Assembly: GCA_903772945.1 (NCBI GenBank)
Contig: CAICTM010000076.1
Coordinates: 62,001 to 126,000 of the forward strand
DNA: 64,000 bases
Direction: 5' to 3'
Source of the DNA: Seminavis robusta
Lineage: Eukaryota; Bacillariophyta; Bacillariophyceae; Naviculales; Naviculaceae
The notes beneath the pieces are model-generated. The model was given only the letters and a program-made list of their open reading frames with translations. It did not search any database and had not been told where the DNA came from. Below, piece after piece: positions 39,477 through 49,967 of this stretch (the first letter of the stretch is position 1; each line of letters opens with the position of its first letter). A program made the translations under genes and the position numbers.

Positions 39477-39807
39477 TGTGGGATTATTGAAAAAGAGCTC
39501 CCCGCATTAGGGGTACCAAATTTGTGTTTATAATCTTTCTCACATCCCCGCCAATCGTTAGGGCGAAGAAGTGCGTAGAATGTGCGATTGTTCCTTTGAA
39601 AGTGTGTAGTGTTGGGTAAGAGGAGGCATCAAACTCTTTTACGGGAAGTGGCGATAGCCACAATAATGTGCAGAAGAAGTGTATGTGTGTTCTTCGTGGT
39701 TCGAACCCACTTGCGGATCGAAATTTCGCATGCTACCATGTGGGATTATTGAAAAAGAGCTCCCCGCATTAGGGGGTACCAAATTTGTGTTTATAATCTT
39801 TCTCACA
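39477..39807 (-). mobile_element. TRIM: miniature LTR retrotransposon, 331 bp, complete
   Basis: Two near-identical terminal repeats, 39477-39544 (68 bp) and 39739-39807 (69 bp), differ by one G in a G-run. Each begins TG and ends CA. Read on the minus strand the upstream LTR is 39739-39807. It is followed directly by a primer-binding site (39713-39738). A purine tract GGCGGGGA ends right before the downstream LTR. ACCATT flanks both sides (39471-39476 and 39808-39813) as the target duplication. Removing the element with one ACCATT restores the ankyrin codons for ENGCPW. There is no coding capacity, as defines TRIMs, which depend on proteins of other LTR elements. The near-identity of the LTRs argues for a fairly recent insertion. 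Confidence 0.88.
39713..39738 (-). other. Primer-binding site of the TRIM, initiator-Met-tRNA type
   Basis: The plus strand reads gcggatcgaaa, then tttcg, then catgctacca. This looks like the 3' end of an initiator tRNA-Met: the ATCGAAA T-loop is typical of initiators, and GCTACCA is the acceptor end with CCA. The minus strand is its complement, starts TGGTAGC and abuts the LTR. Many copia-type and TRIM elements prime with initiator tRNA-Met. Confidence 0.75.
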
Positions 39808-40733
39808 ACCATTCTCATGAGCATATTTTACAACATCCAAAAGCCCATTGCGAGCAGCACCAGAACATGTGTCTTCGTCCCATGGACAACCATTCTCGTG
39901 AGCATATTTTAGGACATCCAATTCCCCCCAGCAGCAGCGTAAGAACACGTGAAACAATCCCAAGGGCGGCCATTGTCATGAGCATACACAAGAATGTCGA
40001 TACTCCCACATTGTGCAGCATTGGTACACGTCCATGAATCCCAAGGGCAACCATTTTCATGGGCATACTTGAGCACATCCAAGTGACCAAATCTAGCTGC
40101 ATAGTTGCATGTCAGTTCATCCCAAGGGCATCCATTTTCATGGGCATACTTCAAGCATTCCACAAATTCACACGCAGCAGCACATGCGCACGTGTGTGCA
40201 TCCCATGGACAACCATGCTCATGAGCATATTTTAGTACATCCAAGTGCCCACAATCAGCAGCACGATAGCATGTATCTCTATCCCATGGAAAACCATTCT
40301 CATGAGCATATTTTAGGACATCCAAATACCCACCACCAGCAGCATCAGAGCATGTTTGTTCATCCCATGGACAACCCTTCTCATGAGCATACCTAAGAAT
40401 TTCAATGTTCCCACATTTTGCAGCATTTTGACAAGTTCGTGCATGGGTCCCACGGGCTTTATCATGGGCATACTTGAGGCATTCCAAATGACCACCCCGG
40501 GCAGCTCGTGCACATGTCATCGCATCCCATCGACAACCCTTTTCATGAAGAAATTTCAGTAGTGCAAGATGTCCACCTTCAGCAGCCGCTCCACATGCCT
40601 CCTCATCCCAAGAAAAGTCTTTTTCAAAGTGGGCCCACTGCATGACAGCAGGATTTCCAGTTTTGGCAATTGCTTCACAAACGCTGTCGTGGGCGAGTGT
40701 TTCATTTGTGGAACCGTGACGGCACCATTAGGT

Positions 40734-40743
40734 NNNNNNNNNN
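40734..40743. other. Assembly gap (10 N)
   Basis: Ten Ns. By comparison with the ankyrin paralogue, the missing sequence corresponds to about 13280-13509, so the real gap is probably about 230 bp. Confidence 0.95.
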
Positions 40744-41053
40744 TGGCTGGAGGTGAGACTTTCTGTCTCTTGGGGCTGGTCTCAGTACAAGCTGACATGT
40801 TGGGAACTGTTCAATTATTGTGATACAATTATGTTGTGTTGAGCTATAGACGGAACCTGCTGCGGGGGACTGAGACTCTGGAAATAGTTGTTGGGCTGCG
40901 CCCGACAGACTCACTCGTCGAGAACCGGGATTCTTAGCTGGCAACTGTTTCTGCAGCAGGGTCTCTTCGGAGGGAGCCGGAGTTTCCAGATCTAGAAACT
41001 TCACTGGTTTTTGGTCAAATGCATCAAAGCAAGGAATCTGGGAGGGTTCACCA

Positions 41054-41332
41054 TTAAGGCTTGAAGCCTTTCGAAGTGAACGCCAGAAATCCAGGGCCTG
41101 CCGGCGAGTCTCTCCATGCCCCGAGGGTAAATTCGACCCCGGATCCTGTATTGAAGGTAATTGAGTTGCTGTGGTGGCAGTGCAGTTCTTGCACCTGCTT
41201 CGGGCCGACGAGTTTTTTAATCACTTCAAGCCCAGAGTTACCTTTGTAAAAAAATAATTGGCTTCCGTAGATAATTTCCCTATAATACTCTATAAACCCC
41301 GTTACTAGACTAGAGGGATCTGCATTTAAGAC
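41054..41332 (-). pseudogene. Orphan protein-like coding fragment without start codon
   Basis: A stop-free minus-strand frame of 92 codons from 41332 to TAA at 41054 contains no ATG at its head. Its residues look like a real globular C-terminus: VTGFIEYYREIIYGSQLFFY, then KGNSGLEVIKKLVGPKQVQE, HCHHSNSITFNTGSGVEF and GAWRDSPAGPGFLAF. A second stop-free minus frame (41220 to the N gap, 477 bp, with RCKNC and ETRRQALDFWRSLRK) overlaps it, so the choice of frame is not certain. It lies between the ankyrin pseudogene and the transposase remnant and is probably a broken exon or transposon-captured piece. Family not recognised. Confidence 0.35.
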
Positions 41333-41425
41333 TCACTGCAGGTTAAGACTATTGTAATATTCTGGGCTGATACCTTAAAAGACTATAATATTATTATGGC
41401 TATAAAGCTTAAGACCTGGCTGAAG

Positions 41426-44081
41426 CTAGAGCATCCCAGTAGCCAATGCAGCTACTGGAGCTGCTTTAGGCTTCAATTGTACCTGTAGCACATCAGGCTT
41501 GGACTCAATTATGTTCTCCAATTCAATTACCAGGGTTCCCTTGGCCAATTTGCTGTCTGCCTTGGACCCGGAATAGATTGTCAACAGGGAAACGATCTCG
41601 TTCTTGGTCAGGGAAGCAACAACCTGCTTTCGCCCGAGCTTCTCCTTTGCCTTTGGAGCCAAGCTGTTGAGGCTTTCTGTGGCTTTGCGCTTCTTCTCCG
41701 CTGCCTGCTTCTTGTGAAGCTCGTCGATCTGAGCCAAACTATCGTTGAGTACTTGCTTGTTTTTCAATTTCAGCAAGGCCTTCTCATCATTGACTAGGGC
41801 GGAGTAATTCTTGACCTTGCCACTGCCATCCAGCCTCCTCCTGGCAGCCTTCATTTTGTTCATTGCCACCACATTCTTTTGAACGATCTTTCTCTTGGAC
41901 TCCATTGTCTCGACGGCTTCGGACAGCTTCTTTCGATTCTGCACCAATACGGACACATCTAGATGCTTCGACTGTGACATTTTGGCATCAAACATTGCAC
42001 GCTTCTCGCACATGTGCTCGAACAGATCAAGACCCTAGATTGCTTTCGGCTTGAGAAGGAACATGTCCAGCCCAGCATCAGCCGTCTTCCGCTTGGCTTC
42101 AGCTGACGCAACTTCTGGATCCACAGCCGCCATGGCCATCGCATCCTTGGCAGGAAGCATCCTCTCGAGATGTGAAGGATCTTCCAATGCCAATTCAATA
42201 TAGACTCGCAAATTCTGCAGTTGACTGGCAGGGACGAATGTCTGCTCCATAATGGCACTGATGCATTGCACCGACCAACAATCATGCGACTTGTAGACGG
42301 CCAATGACGTCATCTTTTCTTCTGGCGTCATTCCGTGCCAAAACGATGGCAAGAGTGCATAAACATCTAGTGCTCCCTCGGTTTTGAAGGAGTCACCGCC
42401 CTGCATGAAATCAGAGGTCTTCAAACACCAGTCAGCAAAGGGGATTCTTGAAAGCGGATTCAAGTTTACCGCTTCAAAGGAATGTTTCCATGCCAACGAG
42501 CTTGTATCCCGAACAGCGTAGAGTCCAACATGAATCATTTTCCACTGATCCACAACTCTACGATTGTCGAACACCTGTCGTCGCAAATGAGATAAACACT
42601 CGTTCTTTGCTACCTTGTCTGATTTGTTAACAAGCCGATCGTATGCTTGATTGACGTGAGAAGAGTCACCCTCCTCTTTAAGCGACAATATTTTGTAATC
42701 GGATTTGTTTTGCAAAGCAGTGTAAGACGCAAGGTGAGCACCAAAGCCATCGAATATCTCCAGCATCCACCACTGTGGATTGGCTGCCACAATGGGATGA
42801 ATCTCCCGAAGACCCTTGCAGACAGGAATCGACATATCTTCCCAGGCTTTCGTAGTCATGAACGCATTCGGTGTCATAATCACGGTTGAACCAAACTTGG
42901 CACAATGATTCTATAGGAACTTATCCGTGTATCCGGCCTGCTTGTGTTTCCCTTTAAGAAGGAAAACAGTTGGGCCGATTTCTCCAGCAGAGCTTCCGGT
43001 ACGGTACATGATAATGGAGTCTTGACTATCACTAGTGCGCTTTTCATGTTTGGTTCTTCAGCTAGCACCGACCACCTTGGTAGAGCCATCAGGGCAATCC
43101 ATGAAGCAGGTCTCGCCCCCCCCCCCCAGTGATGAAATGGTCCATTACCTCACCAAAGGATTTTCCAGTAAGCTGGCAGCGACCTTGGTTCCTCTTTCGA
43201 AGTTCTTCAAAAGCACCATCCACAGTCTTGTGCCAACGGAACTGTTGCTGCACATTGATGTTGGTTCGTTTTGTAGTTGAGGCTTGAGCGGCAACTGTCT
43301 TCGGCTTGATGATGCTGGGATAAGACTTCAACAAGGTACGGTGGAAATGCTCTGAAGCCTGCTTGCGAGTGATCGCAGGATCAATATCTTGGATCATATC
43401 CATGCACTCTGCAGCGGAGGCTCCGTCATTGGCTCTATCCATCCTGGCCGCAACTGTGTCAACGAATATTTGATTCTGCTTGGATATTACGGGGCGTGCT
43501 CCTTGGCCGTTTGTAATTGTTCGCCTTTTCGATTCGTCTTTACAGACATGAGCTTTGATGGTATTGTAGGGGATACCAACTAGCTTGGCGAATTGAGCCA
43601 AAGAGACGTTTGACTCTCCTTGTGAATCCAGAGCCCTTCCACTCCTGTTCAGCCACTCTGTCTTGGCAGCTTCCAAAATAGGCCTGTTCTTGGGCGTAGA
43701 GTAATTCATGCGCTTCCTCTTTGGCGCATCAACCTTGGCCGCAGGAGCAGCTTTCTTCGCAGGGAGTGCCTTCTTCTTCTTGCCGGCTTTGCCCTTCTCT
43801 GCGGTGGTCCTGAACTTGATGGATCCCTTTGGCCGGCCAGGGCCTCTCTTCGTCACATGAACTGTCTCGCTAGCAAGCGTCATTCTTTTCTTTGGCCGTC
43901 CACGTCTGCCTTTCTTTTTGAAGAAGTCCGCTACGGCAACCTGCTTGTAATGATCAACGTACTTAATCTGGAAGTCCCTATCATGATCGTAATCCTCTTC
44001 GTAATCCTCTTCGTCAATGCCTCCGTCCTCGTCGTCAATGCCTTCGTCAATGCCATCGTCACTGCTGTCGGAAACGGCCAT
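41426..44081 (-). pseudogene. Degenerate DDE-type transposase (pogo/Tigger/Jerky-like)
   Basis: Three collinear pieces form one decayed gene. The first (44081-43089) has an acidic start, AT-hook-like RRGRPKK and KRGPGRPKG, a Lys/Ala-rich region, and a helix-turn-helix SLAQFAKLVGIPYNTIKAHV. The second (to 42035) has a DDE-type core with LEIFDGFGAHLASYTAL (second catalytic Asp) and HVNQAYDRLVNKSDK. The third (42013-41426) is a Lys-rich coiled-coil tail. Breaks: a frameshift at a run of 12 C (43116-43127), TGA at 43058-43060, TAG at 42911-42913 and TAG at 42035-42037; the last three are in the same frame. Transposases of this type cut and paste their own DNA. This copy cannot make a full protein. 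The subfamily is inferred from domain order only. Confidence 0.65.
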
Positions 44082-44099
44082 CTTGAGAGGAACGAGTGT

Positions 44100-44345
44100 C
44101 GATATTCTAGACGATAGACAATCGATGGAGGTGCTTCGATAGAGGTGCTTCTATTCTAGATAGACTGTAAAGGTGCTTTATGCAAGTGCTTCGCACCTCT
44201 ACGGGAGCGAAGCGCCGATAGAGGTGCGAAGAGTATCTTTCGTGCGAAAGATACTCGATAGAGGTGCCGCACAGAGTTTCCACTCGATAGAGGTGCGTAC
44301 GTAGGATCCTACGTAGATTCAATACCAGAGGCACGACTGACGTCA
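44100..44345. repeat. Palindrome-rich region with repeated GATAGAGGTGC next to the transposase
   Basis: GATAGAGGTGC (one copy gatggaggtgc) occurs at about 44123, 44139, 44217, 44257 and 44286. An inverted gcacctctac lies near 44194. Two perfect palindromes are present: 44231-44256 (12-bp arms gagtatctttcg around tg) and 44298-44315 (tacgtaggatcctacgta). Placed just upstream of the transposase start, these look like sub-terminal transposase-binding repeats. Confidence 0.6.
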
Positions 44346-44799
44346 TCAGTCTTTTAAAAACTGCAGAGAAAAAGTATTCGTGTCAGTTGGGTGGATATCT
44401 TCAACCGCCCGTAACTCCACGAATAAGTACACTATGAGGCTGCGAGATTTATGGCATACTCAACTACACGTGTTCTATTGATTCCCCTCTTTACATGTAC
44501 TATATTCGATATACACACCTGAAGATAATATTTCGGCGAACGGTCGGTCGTAAACTGCATTTCGCTCTACAAACAGATCCCAAGTGAATTGATATCTCGA
44601 GCTGTGTGGTGGCTTGTTAGGAATCAGGGTTTACCTCTCTTTTAAGATGATGTCATAGCGCAACATGTGTGCTCAACCGTGGAAACGAGATCCTCCACAC
44701 TTAGCGTGGCAGCCCGGGAAATTGTTTCTGAACGTCTCACGCTTGATCATCATTCTCCAGCTACCCTCCTTTTTAGAAATGGTAAGTCAATTTATCAAA
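44346..44799. other. Intergenic region, nothing recognised
   Basis: No supported gene. The right end is the 3' side of the LRR gene. I could not define the outer end of the transposon here. Confidence 0.45.
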
Positions 44800-47318
44800 T
44801 TAATTGGCAAGGCAAACTCCTGTCTTGTCGCAACAGCTAGTGCAGCAATCACATTGGATTCCTGACATTCCTGTTTCGGGAATGGGCAAACAGTCTGCCA
44901 CAACCTTATAAGAAATTCGCTCCATAGCATAGAAATTCTCGCAGAAAGAGATTGGAACTGTTCCAGTGAGCTCATTCCCATCCACCAATAGTTTTCGCAG
45001 CTTTGTGACTGCCACAATCTCATTTGGGATGGTCCCATGGAAGTTGTTATTGGCCAGATGCAGCTCCCTTAGTGTTGTCATCAGACCAATGGATGAACTG
45101 ATGGTACCAGAGAAGTTGCAATTGCTAACCGCCAAAAGCTGCAGAATGTCAAGTCCTGTGTAGACTTCATCAGGAATTGTCCCTTGCAGGTTGGTGTTGG
45201 AGAGAACAATGTCAAAAAGCAACTTTGCCAGGCCAATCTCAGAGGGCAGGGACCCCGAAATATGTGTGTCTTCCAAGCCAAGGTGTCGCAAATTCGTGAG
45301 CATTCCAATTTCGCCTGGCAGTGTTCCAGTGAGCTTGTAAGCAAGTAGGAGAGTGTGCCAAGAAGAACATAAGCTTCGTCTACCAGTATGCATGCATGTG
45401 TGTGTATTTGGAAACGACAACATATGATGAAAAACAAACTTACATCTGTTTTCCCCAACTCCAGCCGTTCAAGCGAAGATTGGTGGAATAGTTGTTGTGG
45501 AATCGAACCTGAAAGTTCGTTGTTTGCGAGTACAAGGCTATTCAAAGGGAGTAGACCCAACTCTGATGGAATTTTCCCGGTCAATGTGTTTTGCTGTAGC
45601 TGAAGATCAGTAAGTTTTCCTTTTCCTGCAAGTATGTTTACAAACCATTCCGAAGGAAGAGTTCCAGAGAATTGATTCGCGCCCAGAAAAAGATTTTCCA
45701 GGGTAAGGCCTGCTTGGTTGGAAAAGAACTTTGGTGGCAATGTTCCTGTCAGCACATTTGAGTACAAATCAAGTTGTTTGAACTGTGGTAGCTGTACAAC
45801 CTCCGAGGGAAGAGGGCCATTGAGACCATTCCGTGCTGAAGGACAATAATAGAACATATTCTGTAAGAAGATAATGACGCAATGCAAATGCATCTTCGCC
45901 TTTTCTGACTCACCAATGTGTATCCCAACAACTATCTTTTCTTTTGACTCTACAGTCTCACAGGTCACTCCAGCCCACTGGCATTCATGACTGTCAGAGA
46001 GCCACTGATTCCCCCAGATGGTTGAGGTTATCTCGCCAGAAAAACGATCAGGTTCATAGCAGAAATTAACTGATGCACTCTCTTGGCCAGTTACTGTTGG
46101 GTTGCACTCTCTCCATGGCGTGTGCCTTGTTGTCTGATAGTAGAAGAGCACCAGAACAAATCGTTGAACCAAATTGGGAGCATCAAATCCCAACTGCATT
46201 GGATCATGATTGACAATCCAATCGAATGCTCTCTGCCTTGTTTCCACAAAGACGTGAGAAAGGTCAGCATCCAAATCATCATCGGATTCTCCCACTACTT
46301 GATCAAAGTAACCATCTCCCAACATTTCAGTTAGGACTGATTTCATCTTGGGAGCCTGAAGGGTGTCCCTCTCTGTCATCCTTGTAGGCTGAGCTGAATC
46401 ATCAGCCTTACACAATCCAGCCCCACAAATAGAGCCAATAATGATCCCTCCTATGAGCAATAGAGTGATTGCAAAACCTGCAAATCGTAGCTGATACTTC
46501 TGAGTAATGGACTGTCTGGTGTTGGTGCTATCAATGGCAGGAAGAGCTATGGCGTTGGGCTGCTCCAGGTCGTCCACTGACTCTGCTTCCACCAGGCCCA
46601 CATTGTGATTGTCATGATGATTGCCAATAACAAAATCTTGCTGTTCCCGATCTGAAATGCTGGGTACTGATGAGGATCCAAATTGCCTTTCTCCAACCCC
46701 TGGTACCGCTACTGCTCCTGGCAGAACCTGTTGATTCTGTTGCACATCGTCCTGTCTTGTAAGTTGAGGGGGTTCCAGTGGGCTTGCTCCTGCATTATCC
46801 ACATGCCTAGTCATTGCACCAGTCATTACATTCGCTGCATTAACTGCATCAGCTAACTCTTGTTCTAGAATGAGTCTCTTTCCAGTCATGCCGATCAAGG
46901 AGTTGTTGCTGTCCGACATGTCAAGACTGGGATGATGGCCTTCTGCGGTTTTGGCTATACTACCAGTAGTAGTTTTGTTTGCTGTCTTACAATTGGCGGG
47001 ATCAGTTCTTTTGGAGGATGGTACTGGCCCAGGTGGTGTTGGTTTTGTTTGTGGTTGGGGTTGACCAGCTAGCTCTTGTGCAAGAATGAGCCTCTTTCCA
47101 ACCATGCCCATAGAGTTGTTGCTCTCCGAACCATCAAGACTGGGGTTAGGTCCTGTTGTGGTTGTACCCACTGGCTCACGTTGTGTTGGTTGTGATTGAG
47201 GATTAAGCTCATTGGCATCAGAACTTTTGACGGTGGCTTCTTCAGCAATACCGGTAGTCCTGGTCTTCACCTCTTCTTTGCTATCAATAGTACCCGTACG
47301 TTTGGCAGTATCGTCCAT
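44800..47318 (-). CDS. Transmembrane leucine-rich-repeat receptor-like protein, three exons
   Basis: The exons are 45914-47318, 45444-45835 and 44800-45333. The introns are 78 bp (GTGAGT to CCTTCAG, phase 1) and 110 bp (GTAAGT to TTACAAG, phase 0). The joined protein has 776 residues. The N-terminal 280 residues are polar and contain two similar blocks around GMVGKRLILAQELA and GMTGKRLILEQELA. One membrane helix follows (FAGFAITLLLIGGIIIGSIC). Then comes a cysteine-bearing cap (CYEPDRFSG, ECQWAGVTCE), about ten plant-type LRRs (LTGTLPxE, LSGSIPQQL, FHGTIPNEI) and a cysteine-rich end (CDCCTSCC). A cytosolic tail plus extracellular LRRs suggests a surface receptor or adhesion molecule, but there is no kinase. 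Ligand unknown. Both introns are supported by consensus sites and by repeat continuity across the joins. Confidence 0.85.
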
Positions 47319-47830
47319 CTTGCTTCTAGCTAGCTAGTGGTGTTAGACGTGACTGCATGGGATGGAGCGTTGCAATGCGACGACGCAGATAACTTCCCTA
47401 CTTCTTTAGATGATACCAAAACCCCTTTCTTCGTGCAATGGCATCACACCTGGATGATAATTGGAGATTGCTGCTTCCCAGACATTATGATACAGCGTAC
47501 TAGATACTCGAGTACTCAGTATAGTACTGTAGCTATAATGGCACTTCCTCTTCATCTCCTCATTAAATAAGCCGATTATGTATCTGTTTCCTTCGTTTCT
47601 TACTGACCTCCAACATTAAGTATCAATAGTCAGACGCACCTTTGCTCTTTGGGTAACGTCAGCACGCGGACACGCAAACTGCAACCTGTTTTTGTTCCAC
47701 GTCAAGCAGTCGATGGTCTCATTGTCGAATGAGAATAGAGAAGAGCACTGGATAGGAAAGATAGATGAAAGATAGAGCAAGGGAGTTGCTTTCATCACAA
47801 TTACCTGATACTGGAGGCGTTTCTTTGACG
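47319..47830. other. Intergenic region, partly duplicated promoter
   Basis: No gene. The part 47640-47800 resembles 50095-50215 upstream of the long paralogue (shared aaactgcaac, ccacgtca and gtcgaatga in the same order), so it was probably duplicated with the gene. Confidence 0.55.
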
Positions 47831-48133
47831 ATGGCTCCTACTCTGTCTTTGAACAAGCATGCTTTGGTTGGCTGGTGTCTCTTGTTGGGTGCAATCCTGA
47901 GTCTCGGTAGTTGTCAATTGCAAGCGGACGCTTTTCCCGTTGGGATTCCCTTTCTCGGGTTCAGCCGTCGCACTACTGGTAGTAGCGACGTACATGTACA
48001 CGAGCTATCCATGAACAACCTTAACGACAATACCGGCACCAACAACAGCCCATGGCCACAACAACCACCGCTTCATGCTTCTCCCGAGTTTCAAGCCGAC
48101 ATGCACGAGCGACTGTGGGCAAAATCTTCTTAA
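47831..48133 (+). CDS. Short paralogue of the ADAF secreted protein (possibly a truncated copy)
   Basis: From Met at 47831 the frame gives 100 residues. It has a signal peptide HALVGWCLLLGAILSLGSC, a junction QADAFPVGIPFLGF, and then VHELSMNN, NNSPWPQQ and ASPEFQADMHERLW. All of this matches the first 90 residues of the protein at 50339 (KHALVGWCLLL, QADAFGVPFLGC, VHELSMNN, NNSPWPQQQ, NASPEQVAAAE). It then stops, where the paralogue continues for 950 residues. An in-frame ATG at 47765 would hide the signal peptide, so I take the inner start. The product may be a short secreted or plastid-directed peptide, or a decaying duplicate; the reading frame itself is unbroken. Confidence 0.6.
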   Translation: MAPTLSLNKHALVGWCLLLGAILSLGSCQLQADAFPVGIPFLGFSRRTTGSSDVHVHELSMNNLNDNTGTNNSPWPQQPPLHASPEFQADMHERLWAKSS

Positions 48134-48799
48134 GTCATCCTGCCATCAGACCTTTTCCAACACCAACAAATTCTTGGCTCAACTCAAGCTAGCCCTTTTG
48201 CAGACAAAGGAATTATCCTTGGCAGTCTTACTACGTATACCTGAGCTCTCAACGCCTTTACCTCGGTGGTCTGACTGCCTGCATGATGGGCTCTCCACAC
48301 CCTTCTTGGTATTTCCCTAGACCTATTTCGTCCCGAGAGTAGAGGACTTCTGTGCTTGCTTTGGGTTGCAGTTTCCTCTCAGTTGCTCAATGCATTTGCC
48401 GCCTTATTACTGTGTAAGAAGAGTAGAAACATTTCACCTGCGTAATTAAGACAGTCATGTAAATTCATAAGTAACAGTTTCTCCTTCCAAGAAAATAGAA
48501 ATAGGATGACTTGTCGATAAACAGAACCATTGAAGTTACAAAGGTTAAGGTTTACATTGATCCTCTCATACCACGTCGCACCATCAGCTCAGCTATTCAA
48601 GTTGCACTTCATGTATGCACAGGACCTGGTGCTCCGGTACGAGTACCAGTACCGGTTACCGGTACCACCCGGTACATACATGTATCATCAACAGCTCAAG
48701 CCTCTTCAGTCAAGTGGAGCTTCTCCGGTTCAGAACTGATAAGCCAGCGGAGCTGTGTAACCTCGGCAGAAAGGTTTCAGTGTAGAACCAGATACCCCT

Positions 48800-48995
48800 A
48801 TTAGCCAGCTAGCTAGAAGCAGATACCTCTAGTGCTTAGCTAGTGCTTAACTTGCGCTTAGCTAGCTAGAAGCAGATTCCCCCTAGCTAGAAGCAGATTC
48901 CCATAGCAAGCTAGAAGCAGATACCCCTAGCTAGGTAGAATACTAGTTATATAGGTTTCTCTGGTTTCAGAGTTTTTCCTGTTAGAAGCAGATCC
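48800..48995. repeat. Degenerate GCTAGAAGCAGATNCCC repeats
   Basis: Five copies of (a)gctagaagcagat followed by acc, tcc or ccc, irregularly spaced, interleaved with gctagctag words. Confidence 0.75.
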
Positions 48996-49689
48996 CCCTA
49001 CTAGGATGCATGTAAATAGCTTTAGCTGGTTTCTAAAAGCACCATCCTAGGATACTTATTTAGTTTTTGCTGGCTTATTTGTATTCTAACCCTATCCTTA
49101 TACCTGCAGGGACCACCGTATACGTAGCAGGAAAAACAATTAAAGCGGTTGAGGGCTCTGGCAGCACTTATTGAAATCATGGTACATGTACAGTACCAGG
49201 CTGTGGCAGTCAAGGTGGCGAAGTTTGAAGAGCACGAAGGGTACTATTTTTAGACTAAGCAATAGCACTATGTCTCGCTCGGTTTTCTTTAGTTCTGCAC
49301 AGAAAACACAACTCATTTCTAGCTATTTGTTGTTTTGTTTGTTCTCTGCTGGGCCATCAGCGGCCGATCTGTGAATTGCCTATCGGAGCCCTGCTACAGT
49401 ACCGTGTGGAACAAAGCTTTTTAACTCGCTCCAGTCCAATTTCCAGCTCTATTGAATAACTCTCCAGCCAGCCAGTCCTATAATATCTCCAGTCTGAACA
49501 AATACCGTTGGGGTTACTTGATTGACATTTTCGCACAAAGAGGAGAGTGGATTTGTTCTTACACTAGTAGAGCAGCTATGATAGTCTAGCTAGAGTAGCA
49601 CCGGTGGAGTTGGGAGCTCGTTTTATGTTCCCGGAACCAGTCTGCCTGGACATACCAGCAAGGTCCCGAAACCCCAATGATGTTTTGAA

Positions 49690-49967
49690 ATTTTTCAAAC
49701 AGTTTTAGTTTCTCATTTTTAGTTTTAGTTTCTCATTTTTAGTTTCTCAAATTGAGAAACTAACAGTTATAGTTTCTCATTTGATAAAATAGTTTCTCAT
49801 TTCTGGCAGAAATCACAACACATGTACTAGCAGTTTCATATATAGTTTCTCATTTCAAAAGATAGTTTCTCATTTCAAACAAATGAGAAACTAACTTTCT
49901 CATTTCAGAACTTAGTTTCTCAAATGAGAAACTAATTTCTCATTTGAGAAACTGTCAAAAAAGGATT
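49690..49967. repeat. AGTTTCTCATTT array with inverted copies
   Basis: About ten direct copies of agtttctcattt (some end caaat) and four inverted copies (atgagaaact) are spread over 280 bp. The last 50 bases form near-perfect hairpins such as tttctcaaatgagaaa. Copy spacing varies from 13 to about 50 bp. Confidence 0.8.

Larger units (their letters stand above)
38963..40798 (-). pseudogene. Ankyrin-repeat (GCPWDE) pseudogene broken by TRIM, SINE-like insertion, frameshift and assembly gap
   Basis: ATG at 40796-40798 starts MSACTETSPKRQKVSPPA, the same 17 residues that start the ankyrin gene at 12875. After 10 Ns the frame resumes as MQWAHFEKDFSWDEEACGAA and runs through about eight repeats to 39909. 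There one base is missing in a C-run (39924-39929), so the frame stops at GGNWMS instead of continuing LDVLKYAHENG. The next piece (from about 39923) is cut within AHENG/CPW by the TRIM at 39477-39807. Repeats resume at about 39470, and the following piece is cut by a 102-bp insert at 39115-39216. The final repeats end at 38963. A full product is not possible without repairing these breaks. Compared with the intact paralogue, about 230 bp is missing at the N gap. Confidence 0.85.

Noticed and set aside
39690-39712. gtggttcgaacccac as a tRNA gene T-arm
   Set aside because: It lies inside the TRIM, beside the primer-binding site, and no acceptor, D or anticodon stem can be formed around it.
41374-44360. 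TTAAAAGACT near 41375 and its inverted copy near 44350 as TIRs of the transposon
   Set aside because: Only 10 bases match in AT-rich sequence, with no extension and no clear target duplication.
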